This document shows, one piece after another, positions 26,562 through 34,144 of a stretch of DNA of 64,000 nt. The notes beneath the pieces were generated by a model. The model ran no database searches. It was not told the DNA's origin and saw nothing but the letters and a program-made list of their open reading frames with translations. Origin of the DNA: JALZAI01 sp038212215 (GTDB lineage: Bacteria > Actinomycetota > Actinomycetes > Mycobacteriales > Jatrophihabitantaceae); contig JBBQUT010000007.1 in NCBI GenBank assembly GCA_038212215.1, positions 62,001 to 126,000 of the forward strand, read 5' to 3'. How positions within the stretch are numbered: the stretch's first letter is position 1; every line of letters starts with the position of its first letter. Made by a program: the position numbers and the translations under genes.

Positions 26562-26626
26562 GATCGTCCTCTCCGAGAAGCCCTGAAGTGAGCTCAATTT
26601 TACGCGGTAAGAATTCTTCGTCAAGG
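26562..26626. promoter_or_regulatory. Promoter/operator of amidohydrolase with TTACG-GTAA repeat
   Basis: It contains TTTTACGCGGTAAGAATTC; the inverted core TTACGCGGTAA is at 26600-26610. It matches the site in front of tetR (24453-24463) at 12 of 14 positions when that site is read on the reverse strand. It lies between the hotdog gene stop and the amidohydrolase start, showing that the latter has its own promoter rather than reading through from the upstream SDR operon. Confidence 0.6.
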
Positions 26627-27499
26627 TCAGCGAAGCCGACGGATTTGACCGCCGACTGAGAACCGGACGGCCACGCTGCCGCCCGGCGGTGCGATTTCGC
26701 CCTCGGCCACCACGAACCGCCGCCCGCGGTGCGTCACCTCCGCTGCGGCCCGCCAGACGTCGCCGACGGTGACCGCGCGGTAGTAGTTGACGACGAGGTC
26801 CAGGGGCATGAGCTGCTCGTCCGTGCCGAGCAGCGAAGCCTGCGCGTCGGTCGCGACGAGGTGCGCCAGGTAGGCCACGACGCCGCCATGCATCGCGGCG
26901 AAGCTGTTCGCCGTCCGCTCCTCGGGCACGCAGGTCCAGGACGCACGGCCCGCCGCCGAGGTGCGGCCTGACACCGCCAGCAGGTCGTGCACCGCAAGGC
27001 CGTCGGGTAGGCGCGGTGGGTCCGCGACCGCTCGCGCGACGACCCTGCTGTCCGCGGGCTGGCGCGAAGGACCCCCGGCCGCCCGCAGTGCGCGCATCGA
27101 CGCGACCGCGACCAACTCGTCGCGCTCGTCGAGGATCTCGCCGCGGGCGAGGCCGCCCTCGTCGTCGACGACGTCAGCCTCCGCACGCCCCTCGGCCCAC
27201 CGCGTCGTCGCGGGAACGGGACGAACGAACTCGACGCGCATCTGCGCGGTAACCGTCGCAGCGCCGCCGGACAGGGCACTCGCCACCGCCGTGCCGCAGC
27301 ACGTGTCGGCGAGCACGGCGAGGGCGCCCGGCAGCATCGTGCCCGAGGCGTCGACCACGTGCGGACCGTTCGCCAGCCTGGCCACGGCCGCGCCCACGGA
27401 CACGTGGTGCATCGCGAGGCCAAGCGCTTCGTGCGCGGGGACGCGGCGGCCGTCCCGGCCGAGCCCGAGTCGTAGCGCGTCGATCGCCTCGGCGGTCAC
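26627..27499 (-). CDS. Tandem hotdog (double PaaI-like) thioesterase
   Basis: A 290-residue protein with two hotdog domains, about residues 20-135 (TMLPGALAVLADTCCGTAV, MRVEFVRPVPATTRW) and 160-290 (AAMHGGVVAYLAHLVATDA, LDLVVNYYRAVTVGDVW). Domain 2 has the thioesterase HGG motif; domain 1 has PG instead, so activity may reside in domain 2. The GTG start overlaps the stop of the MFE2-like SDR by 4 bases (27496-27499), so both genes form one unit. Likely role: acyl-CoA thioester hydrolysis. Confidence 0.8.
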   Translation of the reverse strand: MTAEAIDALRLGLGRDGRRVPAHEALGLAMHHVSVGAAVARLANGPHVVDASGTMLPGALAVLADTCCGTAVASALSGGAATVTAQMRVEFVRPVPATTRWAEGRAEADVVDDEGGLARGEILDERDELVAVASMRALRAAGGPSRQPADSRVVARAVADPPRLPDGLAVHDLLAVSGRTSAAGRASWTCVPEERTANSFAAMHGGVVAYLAHLVATDAQASLLGTDEQLMPLDLVVNYYRAVTVGDVWRAAAEVTHRGRRFVVAEGEIAPPGGSVAVRFSVGGQIRRLR

Positions 27500-28401
27500 G
27501 GCGCCGCCGGCCGGCCAGTCGGCGCGACGCCGTACAGCTCGGCCAGTGCGTCGACGAGCTCCTCAGCGGTCACGGCCTTGCCGGACGTGCTGACGTACTC
27601 GCCGGCGACCGCCCAGCCACGCAGTCGCTGCACGTGATTACCGTCGACGCGGAACACCTGGCCGGTGAGCCAACCCGCCGCAACCGAACCGAGGTAGGCG
27701 ACCAGCCCGGAGACGTTGCCGGGGTCACGAGGGTCGAAGCCATCCCCAGCGCCCGCCGCGGTCACCGAGGCGATGCCCTCAGTCATCCTGGTTCGGGCCA
27801 ACGGCGACACCGCGTTGGCCGTCACGCCGTAACGGCGCATCTCGAGCGCGGCGATCGTCGTCAGCGACACGATGCCGCCTTTGGCCGCGCCGTAGTTCGC
27901 CTGCCCGACAGTGCCGAACAGCCCGGTGCCGGAGGTGGTGTTGATCAGCCGGCCGCTGACCGGCTCGCCTCGCTTCGCCCGGGAACGCCAGTACGCGCAC
28001 GCGTGCCGCGTCATCGCGAACGTCCCCTTGAGGTGCACGGCGATGACAGCGTCGAACTCCGCCTCGCTCATCGAGAAGAGCATGCGGTCGCGGATGATGC
28101 CCGCGTTGTTGACCACGATGTCGAGACGCCCGAACTCCTCGACGGTGCCGTTGACCAGCTTCTCGGTGGCGGTCCAGTCGCTGACCGACGCGCCATTCGT
28201 GACGGCACGGCCGCCGGCGGCGGTGATCTCGGCGACCACATCGTCGGCGGGCGACTCCGCGGTGTCCTCACCCTGCAGGCCCGCGCCGATGTCGTTCACC
28301 ACCACCGTCGCGCCCTCGCGCGCCAACTCCAGGCAGTGCGCCCGGCCGAGACCGCGCCCACCGCCGGTCACGATGGCAACCCGTCCGTCCAGCAATCCCA
28401 T
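27496..28401 (-). CDS. MFE2/HSD17B4-like SDR
   Basis: A 301-residue paralogue of the SDR at 21349: VAIVTGGGRGLGRAHCLELA, VVNDIGAGLQGE, VVNNAGIIRDRMLFSM, VHLKGTFAMTRHACAYWRSR, the NYGAAK catalytic pair and the C-terminal extension of this subfamily. Expected reaction: (R)-3-hydroxyacyl-CoA to 3-oxoacyl-CoA. ATG at 28401 with GAGGGG about 7 bases upstream; a longer frame to 28518 would overlap the divergent gene. It is coupled to the tandem hotdog gene downstream. Confidence 0.9.
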   Translation of the reverse strand: MGLLDGRVAIVTGGGRGLGRAHCLELAREGATVVVNDIGAGLQGEDTAESPADDVVAEITAAGGRAVTNGASVSDWTATEKLVNGTVEEFGRLDIVVNNAGIIRDRMLFSMSEAEFDAVIAVHLKGTFAMTRHACAYWRSRAKRGEPVSGRLINTTSGTGLFGTVGQANYGAAKGGIVSLTTIAALEMRRYGVTANAVSPLARTRMTEGIASVTAAGAGDGFDPRDPGNVSGLVAYLGSVAAGWLTGQVFRVDGNHVQRLRGWAVAGEYVSTSGKAVTAEELVDALAELYGVAPTGRPAAP

Positions 28402-28480
28402 GTCGTGCCCCTCGTCCCTTGCCAGTATCAGCACAATAGTTTTACTATTTTGTCTGGTCAACCTCGGAGAGGCGCCCAGC
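28402..28480. promoter_or_regulatory. Divergent promoter with 15-base inverted repeat
   Basis: A perfect inverted repeat AATAGT-TTT-ACTATT (28435-28449) lies in an A+T island between two divergent SDR genes. It does not carry the TTAGNTRA core, so it may be bound by another regulator. GGAGAGG at 28466-28472 is the ribosome site of the rightward gene. Confidence 0.5.
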
Positions 28481-29239
28481 ATGACTCGACCGCTCGAAGG
28501 CAAACGCGCGCTGGTCACCGGCGCGGGTCAGGGTGTGGGACGCGGCATCGCCCTCTCTCTTGCCGCGCAAGGCGCAACGACTGCGCTCCTCGGCCGCACC
28601 GAAGGGAAACTGCGCGCGGTACAGAAGGAGATTGCCGACCTCGGCGGTTCGGCCACTGTGCTCGTCGCGGACGTGACACGGGCCGACGACATCACCCGCG
28701 GCGTGCAACAGACCGTGGACGAGTTGGGCGGCCTGGACATCGTCGTCAACAACGCGCAGATACCGGCGCCGGGATCCATGCTGACGGTGACCGACGGCGA
28801 GTTCACCGCGTGTTGGGAGTCCGGGCCCCTCGCGACGTTCCGGATGATGCGCGCCTGCCGCCCGCACCTCGGCGAGGGCAGCGTCATCATCAACCTGGGC
28901 AGCGGTACGAGCGTCAACCCGATGCCGACCGGACGCGGCGTCTACGCCGCAGCCAAGGCGGCCATCCAGACTCTGAGCCGCGTCGCCGCCACAGAGTGGG
29001 GGCCGGACGGCATCCGGGTTCTCACGGTCCTGCCCGCAGCGAGCAGCCCCGCGGCTCAGCAATGGGCCGCCGCCAACCCTGACGAGTATGCGCGCAGTGT
29101 GCAGAGCATCCCGTTGCGGCGGCTCGGCGATCCGGTGACCGACATCGGCGGAGTCGTCGCATTCTTGTGCAGCCCCGCCGCCGGCTTCATCACCGCCACC
29201 ACGATCGCCCTCGACGGCGGTCAGGCGTACCTGCGCTGA
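28481..29239 (+). CDS. Short-chain dehydrogenase/reductase (SDR)
   Basis: A 252-residue SDR: RALVTGAGQGVGRGIALSLA, Ser in NLGSGTSVNPM, VYAAAK catalytic pair and TATTIALDGGQAYL at the end. The NNAG motif is NNAQ, an unusual change beside the cofactor, but the catalytic residues are intact. Single gene between a divergent SDR and a convergent thiolase-like gene. Substrate unknown. Confidence 0.88.
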   Translation: MTRPLEGKRALVTGAGQGVGRGIALSLAAQGATTALLGRTEGKLRAVQKEIADLGGSATVLVADVTRADDITRGVQQTVDELGGLDIVVNNAQIPAPGSMLTVTDGEFTACWESGPLATFRMMRACRPHLGEGSVIINLGSGTSVNPMPTGRGVYAAAKAAIQTLSRVAATEWGPDGIRVLTVLPAASSPAAQQWAAANPDEYARSVQSIPLRRLGDPVTDIGGVVAFLCSPAAGFITATTIALDGGQAYLR

Positions 29240-29260
29240 GCGTTCGCTCGTCGCTGATCG

Positions 29261-30472
29261 TCAGTCGGTCCGCAGGACGAGCCCCTGGGCGTTGAAGAAG
29301 AACCCGCCCGGCGTCAGCAGTGCGACCTTGGCATCAGGCACCTGCCGCGCACCGGCGTCCCCGCGCAGCTGCGTGATCGCCTCGCGGACGTGCCCGGCTC
29401 CCTGGCTGCCGCCTTCGGACAGGCTGCCGCCATGCGGATTCACCGGCACCCGCCCGTTGATGAGGACGCGGTTCTCCTCCTTGTCCCAGTGCTGCGTGAG
29501 GTAGTCGCCCGCCTCACCTGGCCCGCACAGGCCGTAGCTCTCGAAGCAGCGCAGCGCGACGATGCTGAACCCGTCGTAGGGCAGAAACACGTCCATGTCT
29601 CCGGTCCACAGATCACTCTTCGCACGCAGGTCGCGAGCGACGACCGACTGCCCCGTCGAGTCGAGATCTGCCGCGAGGTACTCCTCGGGATGCGCCGTGA
29701 TGCCCATCGTCGCCGCGTGAATGAGCACCGGCCGCTGCGTCAGGTCGCGGGCACGTTCGGCCGTCGTCACCACGAATGCGTCGGCGCCGTCGATCGGGAC
29801 GTCCATGTCGAGCAGGCACAACGGCTCGCGAATCATCCGTGCGGCGAGATAATCAGCCATCGTCAGGGGCTCGCGCATGACGGCGTTCTCGTTCGCCCGC
29901 GCATTGCTGCGGTCGTTGATCGCGACGAGGCCGAGTTGCTCGCGCGGTAGTCGGTACTCGCTGAGGTAGCGGCCCGCCCACGCCGCGTACCCGACCGAGC
30001 CGAACATCCCCCAGGGTTCGGACTCAGAGTGGCCATCACCGGTCTGCGCGCGGCCGTCGGCCAGACCCAGTGCCGCGCGGCTCCGGAACGGGTCCGCGGC
30101 CGCGGTGCGCGAATTGCCACCCAGCCGATACGCGGAGTGGTAGACGAGCGCCGTGTCGCAGGCGCCACTCCACACTGCATTCATCGCGGCGACGATGTGG
30201 TTGACAATCGGCGGCACGGTCTTCAGCCACCAGCCGACCGACGGCAGGCCCAGACTCGAAATCACCACGGCGGGGTCGATGCCGCCGGTGAGCAGGCCCG
30301 CGCCGACGACGCCGTCGATGTCGGCCGCCGACAGGCCCGCATCGCGGATCGCCTCGGTGCAGGCCTCGAGCACCATCGTGAGCTCGGTGGTCGATCCGCG
30401 ATCGCGCGAGTACGGCGAGCGCCCCGCGCCAGCGAACGCGGTCGCGTCCTTGATGGGATTACGCGCCGACAT
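29261..30472 (-). CDS. Thiolase-fold lipid-transfer-type protein lacking nucleophilic Cys (Ltp2-like aldolase candidate)
   Basis: A 403-residue thiolase-superfamily protein. Where SCP-x thiolases have the nucleophilic Cys (MCATG), this one reads TVPPIVNHIVAAMN (about residues 85-98), with no Cys. The GHPxGxxG region is NPHGGSLSEGGSQGAGHV. These traits match Ltp2-type retro-aldolases of steroid side-chain degradation, which need a DUF35 partner; a DUF35 gene overlaps its start by 14 bases. Expected reaction: retro-aldol cleavage of a beta-hydroxyacyl-CoA giving a ketone or aldehyde plus a short acyl-CoA. Aldolase function is inferred. Confidence 0.83.
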   Translation of the reverse strand: MSARNPIKDATAFAGAGRSPYSRDRGSTTELTMVLEACTEAIRDAGLSAADIDGVVGAGLLTGGIDPAVVISSLGLPSVGWWLKTVPPIVNHIVAAMNAVWSGACDTALVYHSAYRLGGNSRTAAADPFRSRAALGLADGRAQTGDGHSESEPWGMFGSVGYAAWAGRYLSEYRLPREQLGLVAINDRSNARANENAVMREPLTMADYLAARMIREPLCLLDMDVPIDGADAFVVTTAERARDLTQRPVLIHAATMGITAHPEEYLAADLDSTGQSVVARDLRAKSDLWTGDMDVFLPYDGFSIVALRCFESYGLCGPGEAGDYLTQHWDKEENRVLINGRVPVNPHGGSLSEGGSQGAGHVREAITQLRGDAGARQVPDAKVALLTPGGFFFNAQGLVLRTD

Positions 30473-30938
30473 GAGCAGCCTCCGAGGACGGGCGGAACGC
30501 CGGCCAGGGCGCGCCGTCGCGAGTGATCCAGGTCAGCTCGACGGGCAGTCCGATGCGCACTCGGTCGCTGGGGCAGTCGACGATCGTCGCGACGAAACGC
30601 AGTCCCGTCTGCTCGACGAGTTCGACCGCGGCCAGCGGCCATGGCGGTGAGTACGTGACTCTGGCCGACGGCGGCCCCTGATGCAGCAGCGTGAGCAGGT
30701 GCACGGCGCCGCGGCCGCTGACCGGCGTGGGGACCACCGCGTCAGCCCAGCACTCGGGGCAGCGCGGTCGCAGCGGTGTGTGCCAGCGCCCGCAGTCCGC
30801 ACACCGGCCCACGACCAGGCGGTGCGACAGGTAGCCGCCGTAGTGGTGCTTGTTGAGACGGTCGAGCCGGATCGCCGGATAGCGCTCGAGGATCGTCTCG
30901 TCGGAGACGTCCCCGCCGAAGTTCACGTCCGCGCTCAT
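30459..30938 (-). CDS. DUF35 OB-fold/zinc-ribbon protein, partner of thiolase-like protein
   Basis: A 159-residue protein with a rubredoxin-like zinc ribbon (CADCGRWHTPLRPRCPEC, about residues 47-64) and a C-terminal OB fold (LLTLLHQGPPSARVTY, LAAVELVEQTGLRFVATIVD). DUF35 proteins bind acyl-CoA and bridge thiolase-type enzymes; ChsH2-Ltp2 is the known analogue. The start overlaps the upstream amidohydrolase stop (ATGA 30935-30938) and the end overlaps the thiolase-like gene, so the three genes form one tight operon. Confidence 0.87.
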   Translation of the reverse strand: MSADVNFGGDVSDETILERYPAIRLDRLNKHHYGGYLSHRLVVGRCADCGRWHTPLRPRCPECWADAVVPTPVSGRGAVHLLTLLHQGPPSARVTYSPPWPLAAVELVEQTGLRFVATIVDCPSDRVRIGLPVELTWITRDGAPWPAFRPSSEAAHVGA

Positions 30939-32002
30939 GCCGGCACGCGATCGGGCACGGTGAACAGGGTGCTGAACGTAGCGCCGGTGATCGCAATGCG
31001 CACCTCGTCGTCGACGCCGTCGAAGATCTCGCGCAGCACGGCCTTCGTGTTCGGGAACGTGCCTTCGAGGTGCGGATAGTCGCTGCCCCACATCAACGCC
31101 GGCAGCCCGGGGATGCCGATGACGGCCAGTGCCGCCCGACCGTGCTGGAAGCTCACGTGCACCTGCCGCTTCACGTACTCGCTGGGCAACTGCGGCAGCT
31201 TCGGCCGCGGGAACCACCCACCGTACTGCCGCTGCGCCCCGTCCATGCGCTCCATGACCGCACGCAGCCACGAACCACCCGACTCCACGAAAGAGACGTG
31301 CAAGTCCGGATGCTCCTCGCGCACGCCCGAGGCGACGAGGGGGCACAGGGTCGTCTGCGCGCCGTAGAAGGACACGACGTGGTTGGTAATCGCGCCGCCC
31401 GGCCCGCGGTACACCTTCGGGTCCGCGCCGGTGCCGATGTGGAACGACAGGCTGATACCGGCTTCGGCCGCCGCGGCCCACAGCGGCTTCCACTCCTCGC
31501 GGTTGTACTCGCGGCCGGCCGGCGTGGAGGTCGGCAGGAAAACCGTTTCGAAGCCGCGTGCCACGTTGCGCTGCAGTTCGCGTACCGCGTCGTCGGTGTC
31601 GAGCACCGGCAGCATCGCCGCGCCGATGAAGCGGCCCGACCGGGATATGAATTCGTCGTAGAGCCAGTCGTTGTAGACCTCGCTGCACGCCAGCTGCAGC
31701 GCGGCGTCGTCGGACAGGTGCACCCACAGCGCGCGGGACGGGAAGATCAGTTCGGCCCAGATGCCCTGGTCGTCCAAGTCCAGCAACCTTCGTCGTGGAT
31801 CCTCGGCGCCGAGCGGCCGGATCGCGTCCATGAAGGCAACCGGGTCGCGGCGCACGACCTTGCCGTCGATGGAGACGACCTCACGGTCGTCCACGGTTTC
31901 GACGACCGGTCCACGGGCGCACAGCGACGGCGGGAGTTCGCGCGGCCAGAGGTCCAGCGGTTCCAGTACGTGCGAATCGGCCGAGTTGACCCAGTCCGTC
32001 AC
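30935..32002 (-). CDS. ACMSD-like amidohydrolase (PF04909-type)
   Basis: A 355-residue TIM-barrel metal hydrolase and paralogue of 25428-26561: NSADSHVLEPLDLWP, GIWAELIFPSRALW, LSFHIGTGADPKVYRGPGG, LHVSFVESGGSWLRA, RQVHVSFQHGRAAL and WGSDYPHLEGTFPNT. GTG start at 32002 with GGGAGA about 8 bases upstream; an ATG at 32044 lies in the promoter and has no ribosome site. First gene of the amidohydrolase-DUF35-thiolase-like operon, so it probably acts next to the aldol step. Confidence 0.87.
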   Translation of the reverse strand: MTDWVNSADSHVLEPLDLWPRELPPSLCARGPVVETVDDREVVSIDGKVVRRDPVAFMDAIRPLGAEDPRRRLLDLDDQGIWAELIFPSRALWVHLSDDAALQLACSEVYNDWLYDEFISRSGRFIGAAMLPVLDTDDAVRELQRNVARGFETVFLPTSTPAGREYNREEWKPLWAAAAEAGISLSFHIGTGADPKVYRGPGGAITNHVVSFYGAQTTLCPLVASGVREEHPDLHVSFVESGGSWLRAVMERMDGAQRQYGGWFPRPKLPQLPSEYVKRQVHVSFQHGRAALAVIGIPGLPALMWGSDYPHLEGTFPNTKAVLREIFDGVDDEVRIAITGATFSTLFTVPDRVPA

Positions 32003-32133
32003 TTTGGTTTCTCCCTCGCGGCCGTCCTGCCAAGCTGGAAGCACCGTAGCAATTAGCTTGACAATTTAGCTATATCTTGCCAGGCTGTTTCCACCGGATC
32101 GACGTGGGTCGAGGACCGGTCGAGGGAGCGCGC
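32003..32133. promoter_or_regulatory. Divergent promoter with two TTAGCT elements
   Basis: A 131-base gap with two same-strand copies of the common element, TTAGCTTG (32053-32060) and TTAGCTAT (32066-32073), 13 bases apart within a long A+T block. It serves the amidohydrolase operon (left) and the PaaK-like/ligase/kinase operon (right). CGAGGGAG at 32121-32128 is the rightward ribosome site. Confidence 0.5.
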
Positions 32134-33432
32134 ATGCCGGACCCGAAATACCTCGAGCCCGAGATCGAGACCATGTCTCGTTCGGACCTCGAACGGCTTC
32201 AGGAAGAGCGTCTGCTCGAGCTGCTGCCCACGGTCTACGAGCGCTCGGGCCTGATGAAGAAGACCTGGGACGAGGCGGGCGTCAAGCCGGCTGACATCCG
32301 CAACCTCGACGACTTCCACGAGCGTGCGCCGTTAGTGTGCAAGGACGACGTCCGCCAGTTCCGCGACACGTATGGCGACCCGTTCGGGGGTCTGCTCGCC
32401 GTGGACCGCAGCCGGGTCTCGACGGTGTTCTCCACCTCCGGCACGACCGGTGACGCCACGCTGTATGCGCACACGTGGGACCGCTGGCACCCGTTCTGGG
32501 CGACGCTGGCGCGCAACCTCTGGGACATCGGAGTGCGGCCTGGCGACTATGTCCTCGGGTCGGGGTTCAAAACGCGTGGCCAGCTCTACCACGCCGACCA
32601 GATGTGCGGCGCGATCCCGCTGATGGTCGACACCGGCATCGGCGCGTGGTCCGAGGCGGTCAAGGCGATCCTCAAGTACCGCCCCGTGTACGCGACCCTC
32701 ACTGGCCTGGCGCTGCCCGAGCTCGACCACCTCTCCCGCACCATCGACCTCGTGGACGTCTTCTCCTCGTTCGTCGGCGTGAGCTTCGCCGGAGAACCGC
32801 TCAGTGCGCGGATGCGCCGGCGGCTGGTCGACTGGGGCACCGAGACTTTCGTGTGGACGAGCGCCGGTGACGTCACGGCCGCCTTCGAGTGCCGTGAGCA
32901 CGACGGCTGCCACGCATGGGAGGACACGGTACTGCTCGAGTCGGTCGACGCCGAGGGCCGCGAGGCGGTGGGTAATGGCGAGATCGGCGAACTCGTCGCG
33001 ACGTCGTTGGACAACCTGGCCACGCCGCTCATCCGCTTCCGGTCCGACGACCTGATCAGGCTGACGCGTGAACAGTGCGCCTGCGGCCGTACCCACGCCC
33101 GCTTCTGGCCGGTCGGCCGCAAGGGTGACGAGACGATCGTGCAAGGACTGTCGCTGGTGCCGATGGACATCTGGAGTGCCCTCGAAGAGGTGCCCGAGAC
33201 GGAGGCGGCGGTTTTCCAGCTCGTCCGGCCGGCCCGCGAGATGGACGAACTGCGCGTGCGCGTCGGCTACGACGACACGACTCCGACGGCGCGGCTTGAC
33301 GACGTGCGCGACCGAGTCGCCGCCGCGATCGAAGCGAGGACCGGCGTCGTACCAGAGGTCGAGCTGTTCCCCGAACCCGAACTGCTGTCCCGCGCACGCG
33401 GCGGCAAGCTGTCGCGGGTGGTGAAGGCATGA
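32134..33432 (+). CDS. PaaK-like phenylacetate-CoA ligase family protein
   Basis: A 432-residue AMP-forming ligase of the PaaK type. It shows the nucleotide motif FSTSGTTGDATLYAH (about 99-113), a WTSAGDVTAAFEC acyl/adenine segment, TPLIRFRSDDLIRLT, the CACGRTHARFWPVGRKGDE hinge region and a terminal GGKLSRVVKA with the usual C-terminal Lys. It should activate an aromatic or other carboxylate with CoA. First gene of an operon with successive 4-base overlaps or short gaps to 37391. Confidence 0.9.
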   Translation: MPDPKYLEPEIETMSRSDLERLQEERLLELLPTVYERSGLMKKTWDEAGVKPADIRNLDDFHERAPLVCKDDVRQFRDTYGDPFGGLLAVDRSRVSTVFSTSGTTGDATLYAHTWDRWHPFWATLARNLWDIGVRPGDYVLGSGFKTRGQLYHADQMCGAIPLMVDTGIGAWSEAVKAILKYRPVYATLTGLALPELDHLSRTIDLVDVFSSFVGVSFAGEPLSARMRRRLVDWGTETFVWTSAGDVTAAFECREHDGCHAWEDTVLLESVDAEGREAVGNGEIGELVATSLDNLATPLIRFRSDDLIRLTREQCACGRTHARFWPVGRKGDETIVQGLSLVPMDIWSALEEVPETEAAVFQLVRPAREMDELRVRVGYDDTTPTARLDDVRDRVAAAIEARTGVVPEVELFPEPELLSRARGGKLSRVVKA

Positions 33433-34139
33433 CGCTTCGTTCAACGACGCTGGCCGCGGACTCCGTGCCGCGCGCCGAACTGTGGGGCATCGGCCGAGAC
33501 CACGTAGCCGGCCAGCCCGCTGACTTCCAGATCAGTTGGGACGACTGGGAGCGCGACACCGCGTGGGCCGAATCGATGCTCGCGGAGCACGGTGTCGGCA
33601 GCGGCACCGCCGTGCTCATCATCGGCGGCATGCCCGAGTCGCCGTGGTTCGATCCGTTCGAGACGGCGGTGCTGCGCCGCGGCGGTCACTACTCCCTCGG
33701 TGAGGTCTTCTCGTTCGAAGCCTTTCGTAGCGGCATGTATGCCACGCGGCTCGGGGTCGAGGTCGTCTTCGGTATCAACCGGGCCGTCGCGGACGGTCTC
33801 GGCGGCGAGCTCGGCCCGGCGCTCGCCGGTGTGCGCACGATCTTCGCCCGGCCGGATGCCGTCCCGCTGCTCCAGGCGGCGGGACTTACTGCGCTGACCG
33901 TGAGCCGGCTCGGCCCGGGGCTCGCCGTCTCCTGCCCGGTGGGCGACGGGGCGCACCTCAATGCCGCTGAGTGGTCCGTCGAGGCAGACGGTGAGCAGCT
34001 AATGCTCACCACCGTCGGGCCGCGCGCGCATCAGATGACCAGGCAGCATGTCGGCGTGACCGGGCAGGTCGCTGTCGATCCCTGCGCGTGCGGCCGGCCG
34101 GGCGCCCGCGTATACCTCTCCCCGGATCGAGGAGTGTGA
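33429..34139 (+). CDS. Fragment-like PaaK/ANL-related protein of unknown function
   Basis: A 236-residue protein overlapping the PaaK-like gene by 4 bases (ATGA). It resembles pieces of a PaaK-type ligase: a WDDWERDTAWAESMLAEHGV start followed by GTAVLIIGG, a middle LLQAAGLTALTV segment and a C-terminal CACGRPGARVYL like the hinge of PaaK proteins. There is no SGTTG loop, no RxD hinge loop and no C-terminal Lys domain, so it should not bind ATP in the usual way. Probably a subunit or accessory protein of the adjacent ligase. I do not recognise a characterised relative. Confidence 0.6.
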   Translation: MTLRSTTLAADSVPRAELWGIGRDHVAGQPADFQISWDDWERDTAWAESMLAEHGVGSGTAVLIIGGMPESPWFDPFETAVLRRGGHYSLGEVFSFEAFRSGMYATRLGVEVVFGINRAVADGLGGELGPALAGVRTIFARPDAVPLLQAAGLTALTVSRLGPGLAVSCPVGDGAHLNAAEWSVEADGEQLMLTTVGPRAHQMTRQHVGVTGQVAVDPCACGRPGARVYLSPDRGV

Positions 34140-34144
34140 AGTCG

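Noticed and set aside
27911..28480. N-terminal extension of the SDR at 28481
   Set aside because: The extension is antisense of the divergent SDR and crosses the promoter; ATG 28481 has GGAGAGG.
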